This document shows positions 18,067 through 27,896 of a stretch of 64,000 bases of DNA, in pieces. The position numbers and the translations under genes are program-made. Numbering within the stretch: position 1 is the stretch's first letter; every line of letters starts with the position of its first letter. This DNA is from an uncultured Paracoccaceae bacterium (GTDB taxonomy: Bacteria > Pseudomonadota > Alphaproteobacteria > Rhodobacterales > Rhodobacteraceae): assembly GCA_947489445.1 (NCBI GenBank), contig CANLDN010000007.1:62001-126000 (forward strand). Direction: 5' to 3'. The notes below the pieces were generated by a model, which worked only from the letters and a program-made list of their open reading frames with translations, was not told the DNA's origin and ran no database searches.

Positions 18067-19731
18067 ATGAGCATCCTTTCCTTCAAAGACGTCTCAAAAA
18101 GTTACGGCGCAACGCCGGTTCTCAAAGACATCAACTTTGATGTGACGCTGGGTGAATTCGTCGTCATCCTTGGCTTCTCCGGTACGGGGAAAACCACGCT
18201 GATCAACCTGATGGCCGGGCTGGAACAGCCCACGAACGGGACGGTCACCTATAAAGGCGCGCCCATCTTGGAACCGGGCCGCGAACGTGGCGTGATTTTC
18301 CAAAGCTATTCGCTCATGCCATGGCTCACGGTGAATGGAAACGTGGCCCTTGCCGTTGATACCATGTTCCCGGACTTGCCCAAGGCAGAGCGTGCCGCAA
18401 AGGTTGATTACTATGTCAGCATGGTTGGGTTGAGCCATGCGGCGACACGCCGTCCGGCGGAACTGTCGGGCGGGATGCGCCAGCGGGTCAACGTCGCCCG
18501 CGCTTTGGCGATGGACCCAGAAATGCTGCTGTTGGACGAGCCGCTGTCCGCACTTGATGCGCTGACCCGTGCCAATTTGGCTGATGAGATTGAGGCGATC
18601 TGGGAAGAAGACAAAAAGACCTGCGTTCTGATCACTAACGATGTGGACGAGGCAATTATCCTTGCCGATCGCATCATCGCCCTGAACCCGGACGGAACAC
18701 TGGGTGATGAATTCAAAGTGGATATTCCGCGCCCACGTGATCGGATTGCAATGAACAACGATACCGCGTTCAAGACGCTGCGCGCGCAGGTCACAAACTA
18801 CCTGATGGATGTGGGCATTGCAGCCAAGGTCGAAGGGTCGCGGATCCTGCCCAATGTCAGCCCAATCCACGGCGTGCCCGCCGCTGTCGCCAAGGCGCAG
18901 GAAGGCGGCATTGAAGAGAAGTTCTTGAATTTCTCGCAATTGGACAAGGTCTATCCCACACCCAAAGGGCCGCTGACTGTTGTTGAGAATTTTGATCTTA
19001 AAATCAACAAGGGTGAGTTTATCTCGCTGATCGGTCATTCGGGCTGCGGCAAATCCACGGTTCTGACGATGGCTGCTGGCCTCAACCCGATATCAAAAGG
19101 GGCGATCAAACTCGACGGCTGGAACGTCGAAGGGGCGGACCCCGAACGTGCCGTTGTGTTCCAGTCACCCAACCTGTTCCCATGGCTGACAGCCAAGGAA
19201 AACGTGGCGATCGGGGTCGACAAGGTCTATCCCAAAGCGTCGCAGGCCGAGCGGCAGGATGTGGTCGAATACTACTTGGAACGCGTGGGTCTGGCCGACA
19301 GCATGGATAAAGGTGCCGCGAGCCTGTCCAATGGGATGAAGCAACGTGTCGGGATCGCCCGCGCCTTCGCCCTGTCGCCGAAACTGCTGCTGCTGGATGA
19401 ACCTTTTGGCATGCTCGACAGCCTAACCCGGTGGGAGCTGCAAGAGGTGCTGATGGAGGTCTGGTCGCGCACCAAGGTCACAGCGATCTGCGTCACGCAT
19501 GATGTGGACGAGGCGATTTTGCTCGCTGACCGCGTGGTGATGATGACCAACGGACCACAGGCGACCATCGGCAAGATCACCGACGTCAATCTCCCACGTC
19601 CGCGCACACGCAAGGCGCTGCTGGAACACCCCGATTACTACGCCTACCGGCAAGAGGTCCTCGATTTTCTCGAAGAATACGAGCATGGTGCGAAGCCTAA
19701 ATCGAAACCTAGAGCAATCGCAGCGGAGTAA
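18067..19731 (+). CDS. Nitrate ABC transporter, two fused ATPase domains (NrtC-NrtD type)
   Basis: 554 aa holding two complete ABC domains in one chain. The first has Walker A GFSGTGKT, signature LSGGMRQR and Walker B MLLLDEP. Its H-loop position reads LITNDVDEA, so the usual His is Asn. The second, from about residue 290, has GHSGCGKS, LSNGMKQR, LLLLDEP and CVTHDVDEA. A natural fusion ensures a 1:1 pair of ATPases. The loss of the H-loop histidine in domain 1 suggests one degenerate ATP site. The ATG at 18067 lies 5 bases after nrtB; a GTG at 18058 is an alternative. Confidence 0.88.
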   Translation: MSILSFKDVSKSYGATPVLKDINFDVTLGEFVVILGFSGTGKTTLINLMAGLEQPTNGTVTYKGAPILEPGRERGVIFQSYSLMPWLTVNGNVALAVDTMFPDLPKAERAAKVDYYVSMVGLSHAATRRPAELSGGMRQRVNVARALAMDPEMLLLDEPLSALDALTRANLADEIEAIWEEDKKTCVLITNDVDEAIILADRIIALNPDGTLGDEFKVDIPRPRDRIAMNNDTAFKTLRAQVTNYLMDVGIAAKVEGSRILPNVSPIHGVPAAVAKAQEGGIEEKFLNFSQLDKVYPTPKGPLTVVENFDLKINKGEFISLIGHSGCGKSTVLTMAAGLNPISKGAIKLDGWNVEGADPERAVVFQSPNLFPWLTAKENVAIGVDKVYPKASQAERQDVVEYYLERVGLADSMDKGAASLSNGMKQRVGIARAFALSPKLLLLDEPFGMLDSLTRWELQEVLMEVWSRTKVTAICVTHDVDEAILLADRVVMMTNGPQATIGKITDVNLPRPRTRKALLEHPDYYAYRQEVLDFLEEYEHGAKPKSKPRAIAAE

Positions 19732-19734
19732 GTC

Positions 19735-20160
19735 ATGACACCTCATCAGATTACCATCATTCAGGAAAGTTTTGCGAAGGTTGCCCCGATCAGTGATACA
19801 GCCGCCGAAATATTCTATGCCCGACTGTTTGAAACCACCCCGGAGGTCAGGGGCCTTTTCAAAGCGGATATGATGGAACAAGGCGCAAAGCTGATGGCGA
19901 CCCTTGGTGTTGTCGTGAACGGTTTGCGGGCGTTGGACAAGATTGTGCCCGTGGCAGAGGACCTCGCGCGGCGGCACATCGACTACGGCGTACAGGCCGA
20001 TCATTACAAACCCGTTGGCGAGGCGTTGATCTATACGCTGCGCCAGGGATTGGGCGATGATTTCACCGATGATCTGGAAGAGGCATGGATCGCGGCATAT
20101 GCGACGCTGTCCGATGTCATGATTGGCGCCGCATATGGCAAAAAGGAGCCAATACATTGA
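19735..20160 (+). CDS. Single-domain globin
   Basis: 141 aa of the flavohaemoglobin-type/Vitreoscilla-like globin fold (start MTPHQITIIQESFAKVAP, helix pattern to the end). The probable proximal His is in the stretch LARRHIDYGV. There is no reductase domain. It lies between the nitrate transporter and nirB in one transcript. In such operons a globin could supply electrons or bind nitric oxide or nitrite formed during nitrate assimilation. Haems of this kind bind O2 and NO, but the physiological role here is inferred. Confidence 0.85.
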   Translation: MTPHQITIIQESFAKVAPISDTAAEIFYARLFETTPEVRGLFKADMMEQGAKLMATLGVVVNGLRALDKIVPVAEDLARRHIDYGVQADHYKPVGEALIYTLRQGLGDDFTDDLEEAWIAAYATLSDVMIGAAYGKKEPIH

Positions 20161-22589
20161 CCCAAAAACTGGTTGTCATTGGCGCAGGCATGGCCTCTGG
20201 TCGTGTGTTGGAGCATCTTTTTGATGCAGGCGCGGATTATGACGTGACGCTGTTCAACGCAGAGGATCGAGGGAACTATAACCGGATCATGCTGTCGCCG
20301 GTTTTGTCGGGCGACAAGTCTTACGATGACATCGTGACGCATGATACCGATTGGTACGAAAGCCATGGTGTTACCTGTCGGTTTGGTGAACATGTCACCG
20401 CGATTGATCGCGAGGCCAAGACAGTGACTGGCCAAAATGGCACGGTGCCTTACGACAAATTGCTGATCGCCACCGGTTCTGCGCCGTTCATCATTCCGGT
20501 GCAGGGCAATGACCTGCCCGGTGTCATCACCTACCGCGATCTGGACGACACAAACGCGATGATCGATGCCGCCGCAAAGGGCGGCAAGGCGGTGGTCATT
20601 GGTGGCGGATTGCTGGGACTTGAGGCGGCCGCTGGCCTTGCCGAACGCGGCATGGAGGTCACCGTGCTGCACCTGATGGGCCATCTGATGGAACGTCAGC
20701 TGGATGAAAGTGCGGGCTTCCTGCTGCGGCGCGATCTTCAGGACAAGGGGGTGAAGGTTATCTGCCAGGCCTCGACCGCCGCGATCTTGGGTGAAACCCA
20801 GGTTGAAGGCGTGATGCTTGAGGATAATACCGGGCTTGAGGCTGATCTGGTGGTTATGGCCGTCGGCATCCGGCCCGAAACGCGCCTTGCCAATGATGCA
20901 GGCCTGACCGTGGCGCGCGGGGTCGAAGTGAATGCGCAAATGCAAACCAGCGACCCGGACATTTTTGCGGTCGGGGAATGTGTGGAATTTGACGGACATC
21001 TTTTTGGCCTTGTCGCACCGCTTTATGATCAGGCGAAGGTTGTGGCGAACAGCCTGATGGACGAACCTGATGCCTTTGTGGTCAAAGAGCTGTCGACCAA
21101 GCTGAAAGTCACCGGCTGTGATTTGTTCAGTGCGGGCGATTTCAGCGATGGGGACGGGCGCGAAGACATCGTCTTTCGTGATCCCATGCGCGGTGTTTAC
21201 CGCCGTCTCGTGGTTGAAGATGACGTGCTGGTCGGGGCGGTCATGTATGGCGACACCGCTGACAGTAACTGGTTCTTTGGCCTTATCCGCGACAAGACCG
21301 CCATTGCCGAGATGCGCGAGACGCTGATTTTTGGCCCGGCCTATCAAGGGGGGACCCCCCTGGACCCTTTAGCAGCTGTTGCAGCCTTACCGCGTGATGC
21401 GGAGATCTGTGGCTGCAACGGGATCTGCAAAGGGCAAATCGAAGACGCCATCGCGGCGGGCGCCACTGATCTGGGCGCCGTGCGGGCAACAACCAAGGCA
21501 TCTGGTTCCTGCGGGACATGTACAGGGCTGGTCGAACAGGTGCTGGCCGTCACGTTGGGCGATGATTTCATTATGTCTGCGGCGGCGTCTGTCTGTGCCT
21601 GTACTGATATGACGCATGAAGACGTGCGGCGCATGATCAAAAGTCAACGGCTGACCTCGATGCCTGCCGTCTGGCAGGCCTGCAACTGGACCACGCCGGA
21701 CGGCTGTCATGTCTGCCGGCCTGCGTTGAACTTCTATCTGCTCGCGGATTGGCCGCTGGAATACCAAGATGATCCGCAAAGCCGGTTCATCAATGAACGC
21801 AAACACGCCAATATCCAGAAAGACGGTACATTCAGCGTTGTGCCGCGTATGTGGGGCGGGATCACCACACCCGATGAGCTGCGCGCGATTGCCGATGCGG
21901 CGGACAAATATGCTGTGCCCACCGTCAAGGTCACGGGCGGTCAGCGGATTGATCTGCTTGGTGTCCGGGGTGAGGATTTGCCGAATATCTGGTCCGATTT
22001 GAACGATGCAGGCATGGTGTCCGGCCACGCCTATTCCAAAGGGCTGCGCACGGTGAAAACCTGCGTGGGGGCGGATCACTGCCGCTTTGGCACACAAGAC
22101 AGCACCGGGTTGGGCATCAAACTGGAAAAGACCCTTTGGGGGTCGTGGACACCGCACAAGCTGAAGCTCGCCGTGTCGGGCTGTCCGCGCAATTGCGCTG
22201 AAGCGACCTGCAAGGATATCGGCGTCGTTTGCGTTGATAGCGGGTATCAGATCAGCATTGGTGGGGCTGCGGGCATGGACGTCCGCGAGACGGAACTGCT
22301 GGTGCAGGTCCCGACCGAAGAAGACACAATCAATGTCATCAAGGCTGTGACTCAGCTTTATCGGGAAAACGCCAAATACCTCGACCGAATTTATAAGTGG
22401 ATGGGCAAGGTTGGGCTTGATTGGATTAAGGAACGGATCGTCGATGATCTGGATGAACGCGCTGCACTGGTCGACCGGTTCGAGTTGAGCCAATCCATCT
22501 ACCGCAAAGACCCGTGGGCGGAACATGCCGCGAAAAAGGCCGCAAGCTATCAGCCCCTTGCCAACCTTTCATTGGAGGCTGCGGAATGA
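20157..22589 (+). CDS. nirB: NAD(P)H nitrite reductase large subunit
   Basis: 810 aa. N-terminal FAD/NAD-binding domains (VVIGAGMASG, then VVIGGGLLGLEAA) cover about residues 1-400. Two BFD-type [2Fe-2S] segments follow (CGCNGICKGQIE..CGTC; CACTDMTHED..CHVC). The C-terminal sirohaem/[4Fe-4S] domain carries cysteines in CVGADHCRF and GCPRNCAEATC. It reduces nitrite to ammonium in the cytoplasm. The start is TTG at 20157, overlapping the globin stop as ATTGA. AAGGAG 9 bases upstream decides it. Confidence 0.92.
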   Translation: MTQKLVVIGAGMASGRVLEHLFDAGADYDVTLFNAEDRGNYNRIMLSPVLSGDKSYDDIVTHDTDWYESHGVTCRFGEHVTAIDREAKTVTGQNGTVPYDKLLIATGSAPFIIPVQGNDLPGVITYRDLDDTNAMIDAAAKGGKAVVIGGGLLGLEAAAGLAERGMEVTVLHLMGHLMERQLDESAGFLLRRDLQDKGVKVICQASTAAILGETQVEGVMLEDNTGLEADLVVMAVGIRPETRLANDAGLTVARGVEVNAQMQTSDPDIFAVGECVEFDGHLFGLVAPLYDQAKVVANSLMDEPDAFVVKELSTKLKVTGCDLFSAGDFSDGDGREDIVFRDPMRGVYRRLVVEDDVLVGAVMYGDTADSNWFFGLIRDKTAIAEMRETLIFGPAYQGGTPLDPLAAVAALPRDAEICGCNGICKGQIEDAIAAGATDLGAVRATTKASGSCGTCTGLVEQVLAVTLGDDFIMSAAASVCACTDMTHEDVRRMIKSQRLTSMPAVWQACNWTTPDGCHVCRPALNFYLLADWPLEYQDDPQSRFINERKHANIQKDGTFSVVPRMWGGITTPDELRAIADAADKYAVPTVKVTGGQRIDLLGVRGEDLPNIWSDLNDAGMVSGHAYSKGLRTVKTCVGADHCRFGTQDSTGLGIKLEKTLWGSWTPHKLKLAVSGCPRNCAEATCKDIGVVCVDSGYQISIGGAAGMDVRETELLVQVPTEEDTINVIKAVTQLYRENAKYLDRIYKWMGKVGLDWIKERIVDDLDERAALVDRFELSQSIYRKDPWAEHAAKKAASYQPLANLSLEAAE

Positions 22590-22921
22590 GTAATTGGATC
22601 GACATTGCCGCCTTGGGCGACATCCCGCAGCGCGGCGCGCGGGTGGTCAAAACATCATTGGGCTGTGTGGCCGTCTTTCGCACGGCAGAGGACGACGTGT
22701 TTGCACTCAATAACGCCTGTCCACACAAGGCAGGACCGCTGGCGGAAGGGATTGTGCATGGCAAATCGGTCACTTGCCCGCTGCATAATTGGGTGATCTC
22801 GCTCGAAACCGGCGAAGCGCAGGGCGAGGATGAAGGTCGCGTTGCGACATACCCCGCCCGCGTCGAAAACGGTCGCATTCTGCTCGACCGGTCCTTCCTG
22901 CGCGCACGGGCGGCGGCATGA
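22586..22921 (+). CDS. nirD: Nitrite reductase small subunit, Rieske type
   Basis: 111 aa with the Rieske [2Fe-2S] ligands visible as CPHKAGPL and CPLHNW. It partners NirB in the assimilatory nitrite reductase. The ATG overlaps the nirB stop by 4 bases and its own stop overlaps the nasA start by 4 bases, so three subunit genes are tightly coupled. Confidence 0.92.
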   Translation: MSNWIDIAALGDIPQRGARVVKTSLGCVAVFRTAEDDVFALNNACPHKAGPLAEGIVHGKSVTCPLHNWVISLETGEAQGEDEGRVATYPARVENGRILLDRSFLRARAAA

Positions 22922-25494
22922 CACTGACCCGCACCACCTGTCCGTATTGCGGCGTTGGGTGTGGTGTGTTGGCCGGGCCTGACGGCACGATCAAGGGCGA
23001 TCCAGATCATCCGGCGAACTATGGGCGGCTGTGCTCCAAAGGCTCTGCGCTGGGCGAGACGATTGATCTGGACGGGCGGCTTTTGCATCCCAAGATCGGT
23101 GGGCAACGGGCAAGCTGGGATGAAGCGCTTGATCTGGTCGCGGAGAAGTTCAGCGAGGCGATTGCGGAATACGGGCCCGATAGCGTGGCGTTCTATGCTT
23201 CCGGCCAACTGCTGACAGAAGACTATTATGTTGCCAACAAGCTGATGAAAGGCTTCATCGGGTGCGCCAACATCGACACGAATTCAAGGCTTTGCATGGC
23301 GTCATCTGTCGCGGGGCATAAGCGCGCCTTCGGCACCGACACTGTTCCCGGCACCTATGCCGATTTGGAAGAGGCTGACCTGATCGTGCTGGTGGGATCG
23401 AACCTCGCCTGGTGTCATCCGGTATTATATCAGCGGATCGCAGCGGCCAAAGAAGCCCGCCCGGCGATGCGTGTGGTCAATATCGATCCGCGCCGCACGG
23501 CAACAACGGACCTTGCCGATCTTCATCTGCAAATTGCACCTGATGGGGATGTTGCCCTGTTCAACGGGTTGTTGGCGCATCTGGCGCAGAATGGACGGTT
23601 GGATCGTGCGTTTACTGACAGCCATGTGAAGGGGCTGGCCGACACGGTCGCCGCGGCACAGCAAAGCGATACGGCGGATACGGGGATTGCGCCCCACGAT
23701 CTGGCCCATTTCTATCGCCTTTGGGCCGATACGGAAAAGGTCGTCACCGTCTATTCGCAAGGTGTCAACCAATCGGCCTGCGGCACTGACAAGGTGAACG
23801 CGATCCTGAATTGCCATCTTGCCACCGGACGCATCGGCAAGCCCGGGATGGGGCCGTTTTCCGTCACCGGTCAGCCCAACGCGATGGGCGGGCGCGAGGT
23901 TGGGGGGCTGGCGAATATGCTCGCCAACCACCTTGAGATTGGCAATGTCGATCACCAAAGGGCCGTGCAGGATTACTGGGAAAGCCCCGCGATCTGCACC
24001 AAACTCGGCCTCAAAGCCGTTGATCTGTTTGCGGCCTGTGCCGCGGGGCAGATCAAGGCGTTATGGGTCATGTCCACCAATCCCGCCGTGTCGCTACCCG
24101 ATGCGGATGGGGTGGCCGCGGCCATCGCCAATGTCCCTTTTGTTGTCACATCCGACATGATGGAAAAGACGGACACGAACGATCTGGCGCATGTTCTTCT
24201 GCCAGCCACAGGCTGGGGCGAAAAGGACGGAACCGTCACGAACTCCGAACGGCGCATTTCGCGCCAGCGCGCGTTTCTGCCCGCACCCGGCAGCGCACGC
24301 CCCGATTGGCAAATCATCAGTAATGTGGCGACGCGGATGGGGTTTGGCAAAGCCTTCGCCTACCAAAAACCCGCCGACATCTTTGCGGAATACATCGCCC
24401 TTGATGCGGCTACGGCGCAGTTCCCGCGCGATCTGGACCTCAGCATCTTTGCCGATGCTGATTACGCCAATCTGATCCCCACACAATGGCCGCGCAATGA
24501 TCACCGCTTTTTCGCAGATGGCCAGTTCTATCATGCCGATGGCAAGGCGCGCATGGTTCCTATAACCGCACCGGCTTTGACCCGTCCGCGCTTTCACCTT
24601 AATACCGGGCGCAATCGCGATCAGTGGCACACGATGACGCGCACCGGCAAATCAGCGCGATTGGGTCCGCATCTGGCAGAACCTTATGTTGAAATACATC
24701 CGCAGGATGCAGCAAGCCTTGACGTCAGTGCCGGAAGCCTGGTGCGCGTGGATAGCATCTATGGCAGCGCAATCCTGCGCGCGCTGGTCACACCGCGCGT
24801 CGCGCCAGGTCAGCTTTTTGCGCCGATGCATTGGACACGTCAGCGCACGACATCCGGCACCATTAACAGCCTGACGGCGCCTGTCACCGATCCATTCTCG
24901 GGCCAGCCTGCGCTGAAATCAGGTGCAGTCTCGGCAAGTGTTTATCAGGCTAAATGGTATGGGTTTTTGGCCTCCACTCACGTCCTGACACCTCAAACGC
25001 CCTACGCCGCCATTGCACGCACGCAGACGGGCTGGCAGGCAGAGGTTGCGGGCAGTAAAACGCCGCAGGATTGGGAGGCCGAGGTACGCTTGTTGTCTTG
25101 GCAGACCAAAGGCAGCGCATCTACACAGACTGACCCGGCGACAGGGACCGTCCGGGTTGCGATACAGGTCGATGGGATCATCACAGCCCTATTCTTTGCA
25201 GCACCGAAACCGGTTGTGCTGTCCCGATCTGCTGTCATTGCCTGCATTGGCACGGATACATCAACCATGGCGGCGCTGTCAGGGCGGGCATCGGTGGATC
25301 AACCCGATCCGGGGGCGACTGTTTGCGCTTGTTTCAATGTGGGCCGCAATACGCTGCTGACTGCTGCCGCTAACGGGGCCCGCAGCGTAGCCGCATTGGG
25401 CGAGGCCACCTGTGCAGGAACCAATTGCGGGTCGTGTAAACCCGAACTCGCCACCCTTTTGACAGAGGCATCGCTTCCGATGGCAGCGGAATGA
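22918..25494 (+). CDS. nasA: Assimilatory nitrate reductase catalytic subunit
   Basis: 858 aa molybdopterin oxidoreductase. The N-terminal [4Fe-4S] cysteines are in CPYCGVGCGV near residue 8, and the molybdenum cofactor core spans the middle. A C-terminal BFD-like [2Fe-2S] domain (CACFNVGRN..CAGTNCGSCKPEL) occupies the last 60 residues. No Tat signal is present, so it is cytoplasmic, as expected for assimilation. It reduces nitrate to nitrite for NirBD. Confidence 0.93.
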   Translation: MTLTRTTCPYCGVGCGVLAGPDGTIKGDPDHPANYGRLCSKGSALGETIDLDGRLLHPKIGGQRASWDEALDLVAEKFSEAIAEYGPDSVAFYASGQLLTEDYYVANKLMKGFIGCANIDTNSRLCMASSVAGHKRAFGTDTVPGTYADLEEADLIVLVGSNLAWCHPVLYQRIAAAKEARPAMRVVNIDPRRTATTDLADLHLQIAPDGDVALFNGLLAHLAQNGRLDRAFTDSHVKGLADTVAAAQQSDTADTGIAPHDLAHFYRLWADTEKVVTVYSQGVNQSACGTDKVNAILNCHLATGRIGKPGMGPFSVTGQPNAMGGREVGGLANMLANHLEIGNVDHQRAVQDYWESPAICTKLGLKAVDLFAACAAGQIKALWVMSTNPAVSLPDADGVAAAIANVPFVVTSDMMEKTDTNDLAHVLLPATGWGEKDGTVTNSERRISRQRAFLPAPGSARPDWQIISNVATRMGFGKAFAYQKPADIFAEYIALDAATAQFPRDLDLSIFADADYANLIPTQWPRNDHRFFADGQFYHADGKARMVPITAPALTRPRFHLNTGRNRDQWHTMTRTGKSARLGPHLAEPYVEIHPQDAASLDVSAGSLVRVDSIYGSAILRALVTPRVAPGQLFAPMHWTRQRTTSGTINSLTAPVTDPFSGQPALKSGAVSASVYQAKWYGFLASTHVLTPQTPYAAIARTQTGWQAEVAGSKTPQDWEAEVRLLSWQTKGSASTQTDPATGTVRVAIQVDGIITALFFAAPKPVVLSRSAVIACIGTDTSTMAALSGRASVDQPDPGATVCACFNVGRNTLLTAAANGARSVAALGEATCAGTNCGSCKPELATLLTEASLPMAAE

Positions 25495-26426
25495 CCCTAG
25501 CCCCCTTTGTCCAGATCGTCGCACGCGGCAAGGGGCGCGCGCGCGCCATGACGCTGGACGAGGCACAGGCGGCCATGACGTTGATCTTGCAAGGGAACGC
25601 TGCACCCGAAGCGGTTGGCGCTTTGTTGATGGTTATGCGCCTGCGCGGCGAAACAGCCGATGAAATAGCGGGTTTCACGGCTGCATTGCGCGCGCATGTG
25701 CGTGGGACACTGCCCCGCGCGGATCTGGACTGGCCGTCATATGCTGCCGGACGCAGCCGGGGCGCGCCTTTGTTTTTGTTGGCCGCACGGTTGGTGGGCC
25801 AAGCGGGCTACAGCATTTCAATGCATGGCTGGAATTCCCACCAATCTGCTGCGGCATCGGTGCGCGATGCGCTTGATTTGGCGGGGCCGCAGGTGCATTA
25901 CAGCCCGCTTGAGGCGCTTTGCCCTGAAGCCTTTGCGCTCTTGAAACTGCGCGATACGTTTGGCCTGCGTTCTTGCTTTAACACCGTGCTGCGGATGTGG
26001 AACCCGTCACAGGCCAGCGCAACCGTCCAAGGTGTTTTTCACCCCTCTTACCGCAGCCTGCAAGTGCAGGCGGCCCAATTACTTGGCCAGCAGGCGTTGA
26101 GCATCATCAAAGGTGGCGGCGGCGAATTTGAGAGGCATCCATCGAAAGATATCACGATCTTCGGCCTGCGCAGCGGGGCTCATATTCAGGAAACTGTATC
26201 ACCAATCCTGCAAGACACGCGCCGCCTTCACGATACCGAACATACCTTCGATTTGCCCGCGCTGTGGCACGGAACGACATATGACCCCTTTGCGATTGCG
26301 ACGATTACGGGCACCGCAGCGCTTGCCCTTTGGACGCTGAAGGCCGCCCCGTCCGTGCAAGCAGCACAAACCATGACCGATGCGCTTTGGGCCACACGCC
26401 ACCAACACGAAAGCCTGTCTGCATGA
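25491..26426 (+). CDS. TrpD2/YbiB-like glycosyltransferase-family protein
   Basis: 311 aa related to the anthranilate phosphoribosyltransferase fold. It has a small helical N-terminal domain (TLDEAQAAMTLIL, GALLMVMRLRGETADEIAGF) and a Rossmann-like C-terminal body. The PRPP-loop motif of true TrpD (GTGGD) is absent; AAGRSRGAPL stands at that place, so it is not the tryptophan enzyme. Proteins of this type occur in alphaproteobacterial nas operons with no assigned function. Start and stop overlap nasA and cysG by 4 bases, so it is tightly co-expressed with them. Confidence 0.75.
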   Translation: MTLAPFVQIVARGKGRARAMTLDEAQAAMTLILQGNAAPEAVGALLMVMRLRGETADEIAGFTAALRAHVRGTLPRADLDWPSYAAGRSRGAPLFLLAARLVGQAGYSISMHGWNSHQSAAASVRDALDLAGPQVHYSPLEALCPEAFALLKLRDTFGLRSCFNTVLRMWNPSQASATVQGVFHPSYRSLQVQAAQLLGQQALSIIKGGGGEFERHPSKDITIFGLRSGAHIQETVSPILQDTRRLHDTEHTFDLPALWHGTTYDPFAIATITGTAALALWTLKAAPSVQAAQTMTDALWATRHQHESLSA

Positions 26427-27835
26427 AAACATTTCCTATGTTTCTCCAAATGGCCGGTCGCCGGGTCGTCATCATCGGCGGTGGGGAGCAAGCCGCGCAA
26501 AAGGTGCGCCTGATCCTGAAGACCGAAGCAGAGGTGGTGATCTTTGCGACCGAACTCGACCCCGAATTGGCGGGGCTTGTGGGTGACGGACGCATCAGCC
26601 ATCGAACTGGTGCCATCACGCCTGAGAGTTTCGCAGATTGCGCACTGGCTTTCATCGCCACCGGCTGCCCGGGCATTGATATGGCCCTGCACAGTTTGGC
26701 AAAGGCGGCGGGCGCAACCGTCAACGTTGTCGATCAACCTCAGCTATGCGATGCAATCACCCCATCAATCGTGGATCGTGATCCGGTTGTCGTGGCGATC
26801 GGCACCGAAGGCACGGCCCCCGTCCTTGCCCGGCAGATCAAGACCAAACTGGAAGAGGTGTTGGAGCCGCGATTGGGTGATCTTGCCGCACTTGCCGGAC
26901 GGATGCGCAACGCGGCATCTTCACGCCTTGCGCCGCGCGTGCGGCGCGATCTGTGGCGCTGGGTCTTCAATGACAGTCCAAGACAGCTATTCACCAGCGG
27001 CGCGGAGCGTGAGGCGGCAAAGCTGATCAAATCCGCCATCGAAACCGGCGAATTTGGCGCAACACACGGTGGTAGTGTCAGCCTTGTGGGTGCAGGGCCG
27101 GGGGCAAAGGACCTGATCACGCTGCGCAGTGTGCAGCGGCTGCAAGAAGCGGATGTGATCTATTATGATCGCCTGCTGGACCCCGAAATACTGGAATTGG
27201 CGCGCCGCGATGCGGAACGCATCTATGTCGGCAAGGCGCCGGGCTGCCACAGCTGGCCACAAGAAAAGATCACCCAGACGCTTGTGGCCGCCGCAAAACG
27301 CGGCCAACGGGTGGTGCGGCTCAAATGCGGCGACCCCGGCGTGTTCGGGCGCAGTACCGAGGAGGCCCGCGCGCTCGCGGCAAGTGGTATCGCCTATGAA
27401 GTGGTCCCTGGCGTCACCGCAGCCTGCGCCGCCGCAGCGGCGGTGGGTGAAAGCCTGACCGAACGTGGTGAAATCGACACGCTGGTCTTGACGACCGGTC
27501 ATCGACAAGACGGATATGTCGTGCCAGAAGCGATACGCTCTCTTAGGCCCGGCACCTGCGTCGCACTTTATATGGCGGTCGGTGCGGCCAAGGATATTTC
27601 GGCGCATTTGCAGCAAGCGCACCCCAATATCCCGCTTGACGTGCGGATTGTCGCCAAGGCGCAACGCAAGGGACAAGTGACGGCGACTTGCGATTTATCC
27701 GATCTGGCGGCGACGTTATCCGACCACCAAATCGACGGGGCTGCGATGCTGTTCATCCGGTGGCCACAATCGACGACGCAGAAAAACGCCGGAACGCTTG
27801 CCACGCAATCGCATATCAGCGCTACAGCGGTGTAG
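26423..27835 (+). CDS. cysG: Sirohaem synthase (bifunctional CysG)
   Basis: 470 aa from the ATG at 26423. The N-terminal precorrin-2 dehydrogenase/ferrochelatase domain has the NAD motif VVIIGGGEQA. The C-terminal domain from about residue 215 is uroporphyrinogen-III C-methyltransferase (LVGAGPGAKDLITL, KCGDPGVFGR, VVPGVTAA). It makes the sirohaem that NirB needs, which explains its place as last gene of the nitrate operon. A dinucleotide-binding loop and the methyltransferase motifs are complete. Confidence 0.93.
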   Translation: MKTFPMFLQMAGRRVVIIGGGEQAAQKVRLILKTEAEVVIFATELDPELAGLVGDGRISHRTGAITPESFADCALAFIATGCPGIDMALHSLAKAAGATVNVVDQPQLCDAITPSIVDRDPVVVAIGTEGTAPVLARQIKTKLEEVLEPRLGDLAALAGRMRNAASSRLAPRVRRDLWRWVFNDSPRQLFTSGAEREAAKLIKSAIETGEFGATHGGSVSLVGAGPGAKDLITLRSVQRLQEADVIYYDRLLDPEILELARRDAERIYVGKAPGCHSWPQEKITQTLVAAAKRGQRVVRLKCGDPGVFGRSTEEARALAASGIAYEVVPGVTAACAAAAAVGESLTERGEIDTLVLTTGHRQDGYVVPEAIRSLRPGTCVALYMAVGAAKDISAHLQQAHPNIPLDVRIVAKAQRKGQVTATCDLSDLAATLSDHQIDGAAMLFIRWPQSTTQKNAGTLATQSHISATAV

Positions 27836-27896
27836 GTCTAATCTATGAGTACCGCACACCAAAGCATTGATTTTCATATGTATGTGAGTATCTTCG

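Noticed and set aside
20031..21347. 438-codon open frame on the minus strand
   Set aside because: Antisense shadow of the globin and nirB genes.
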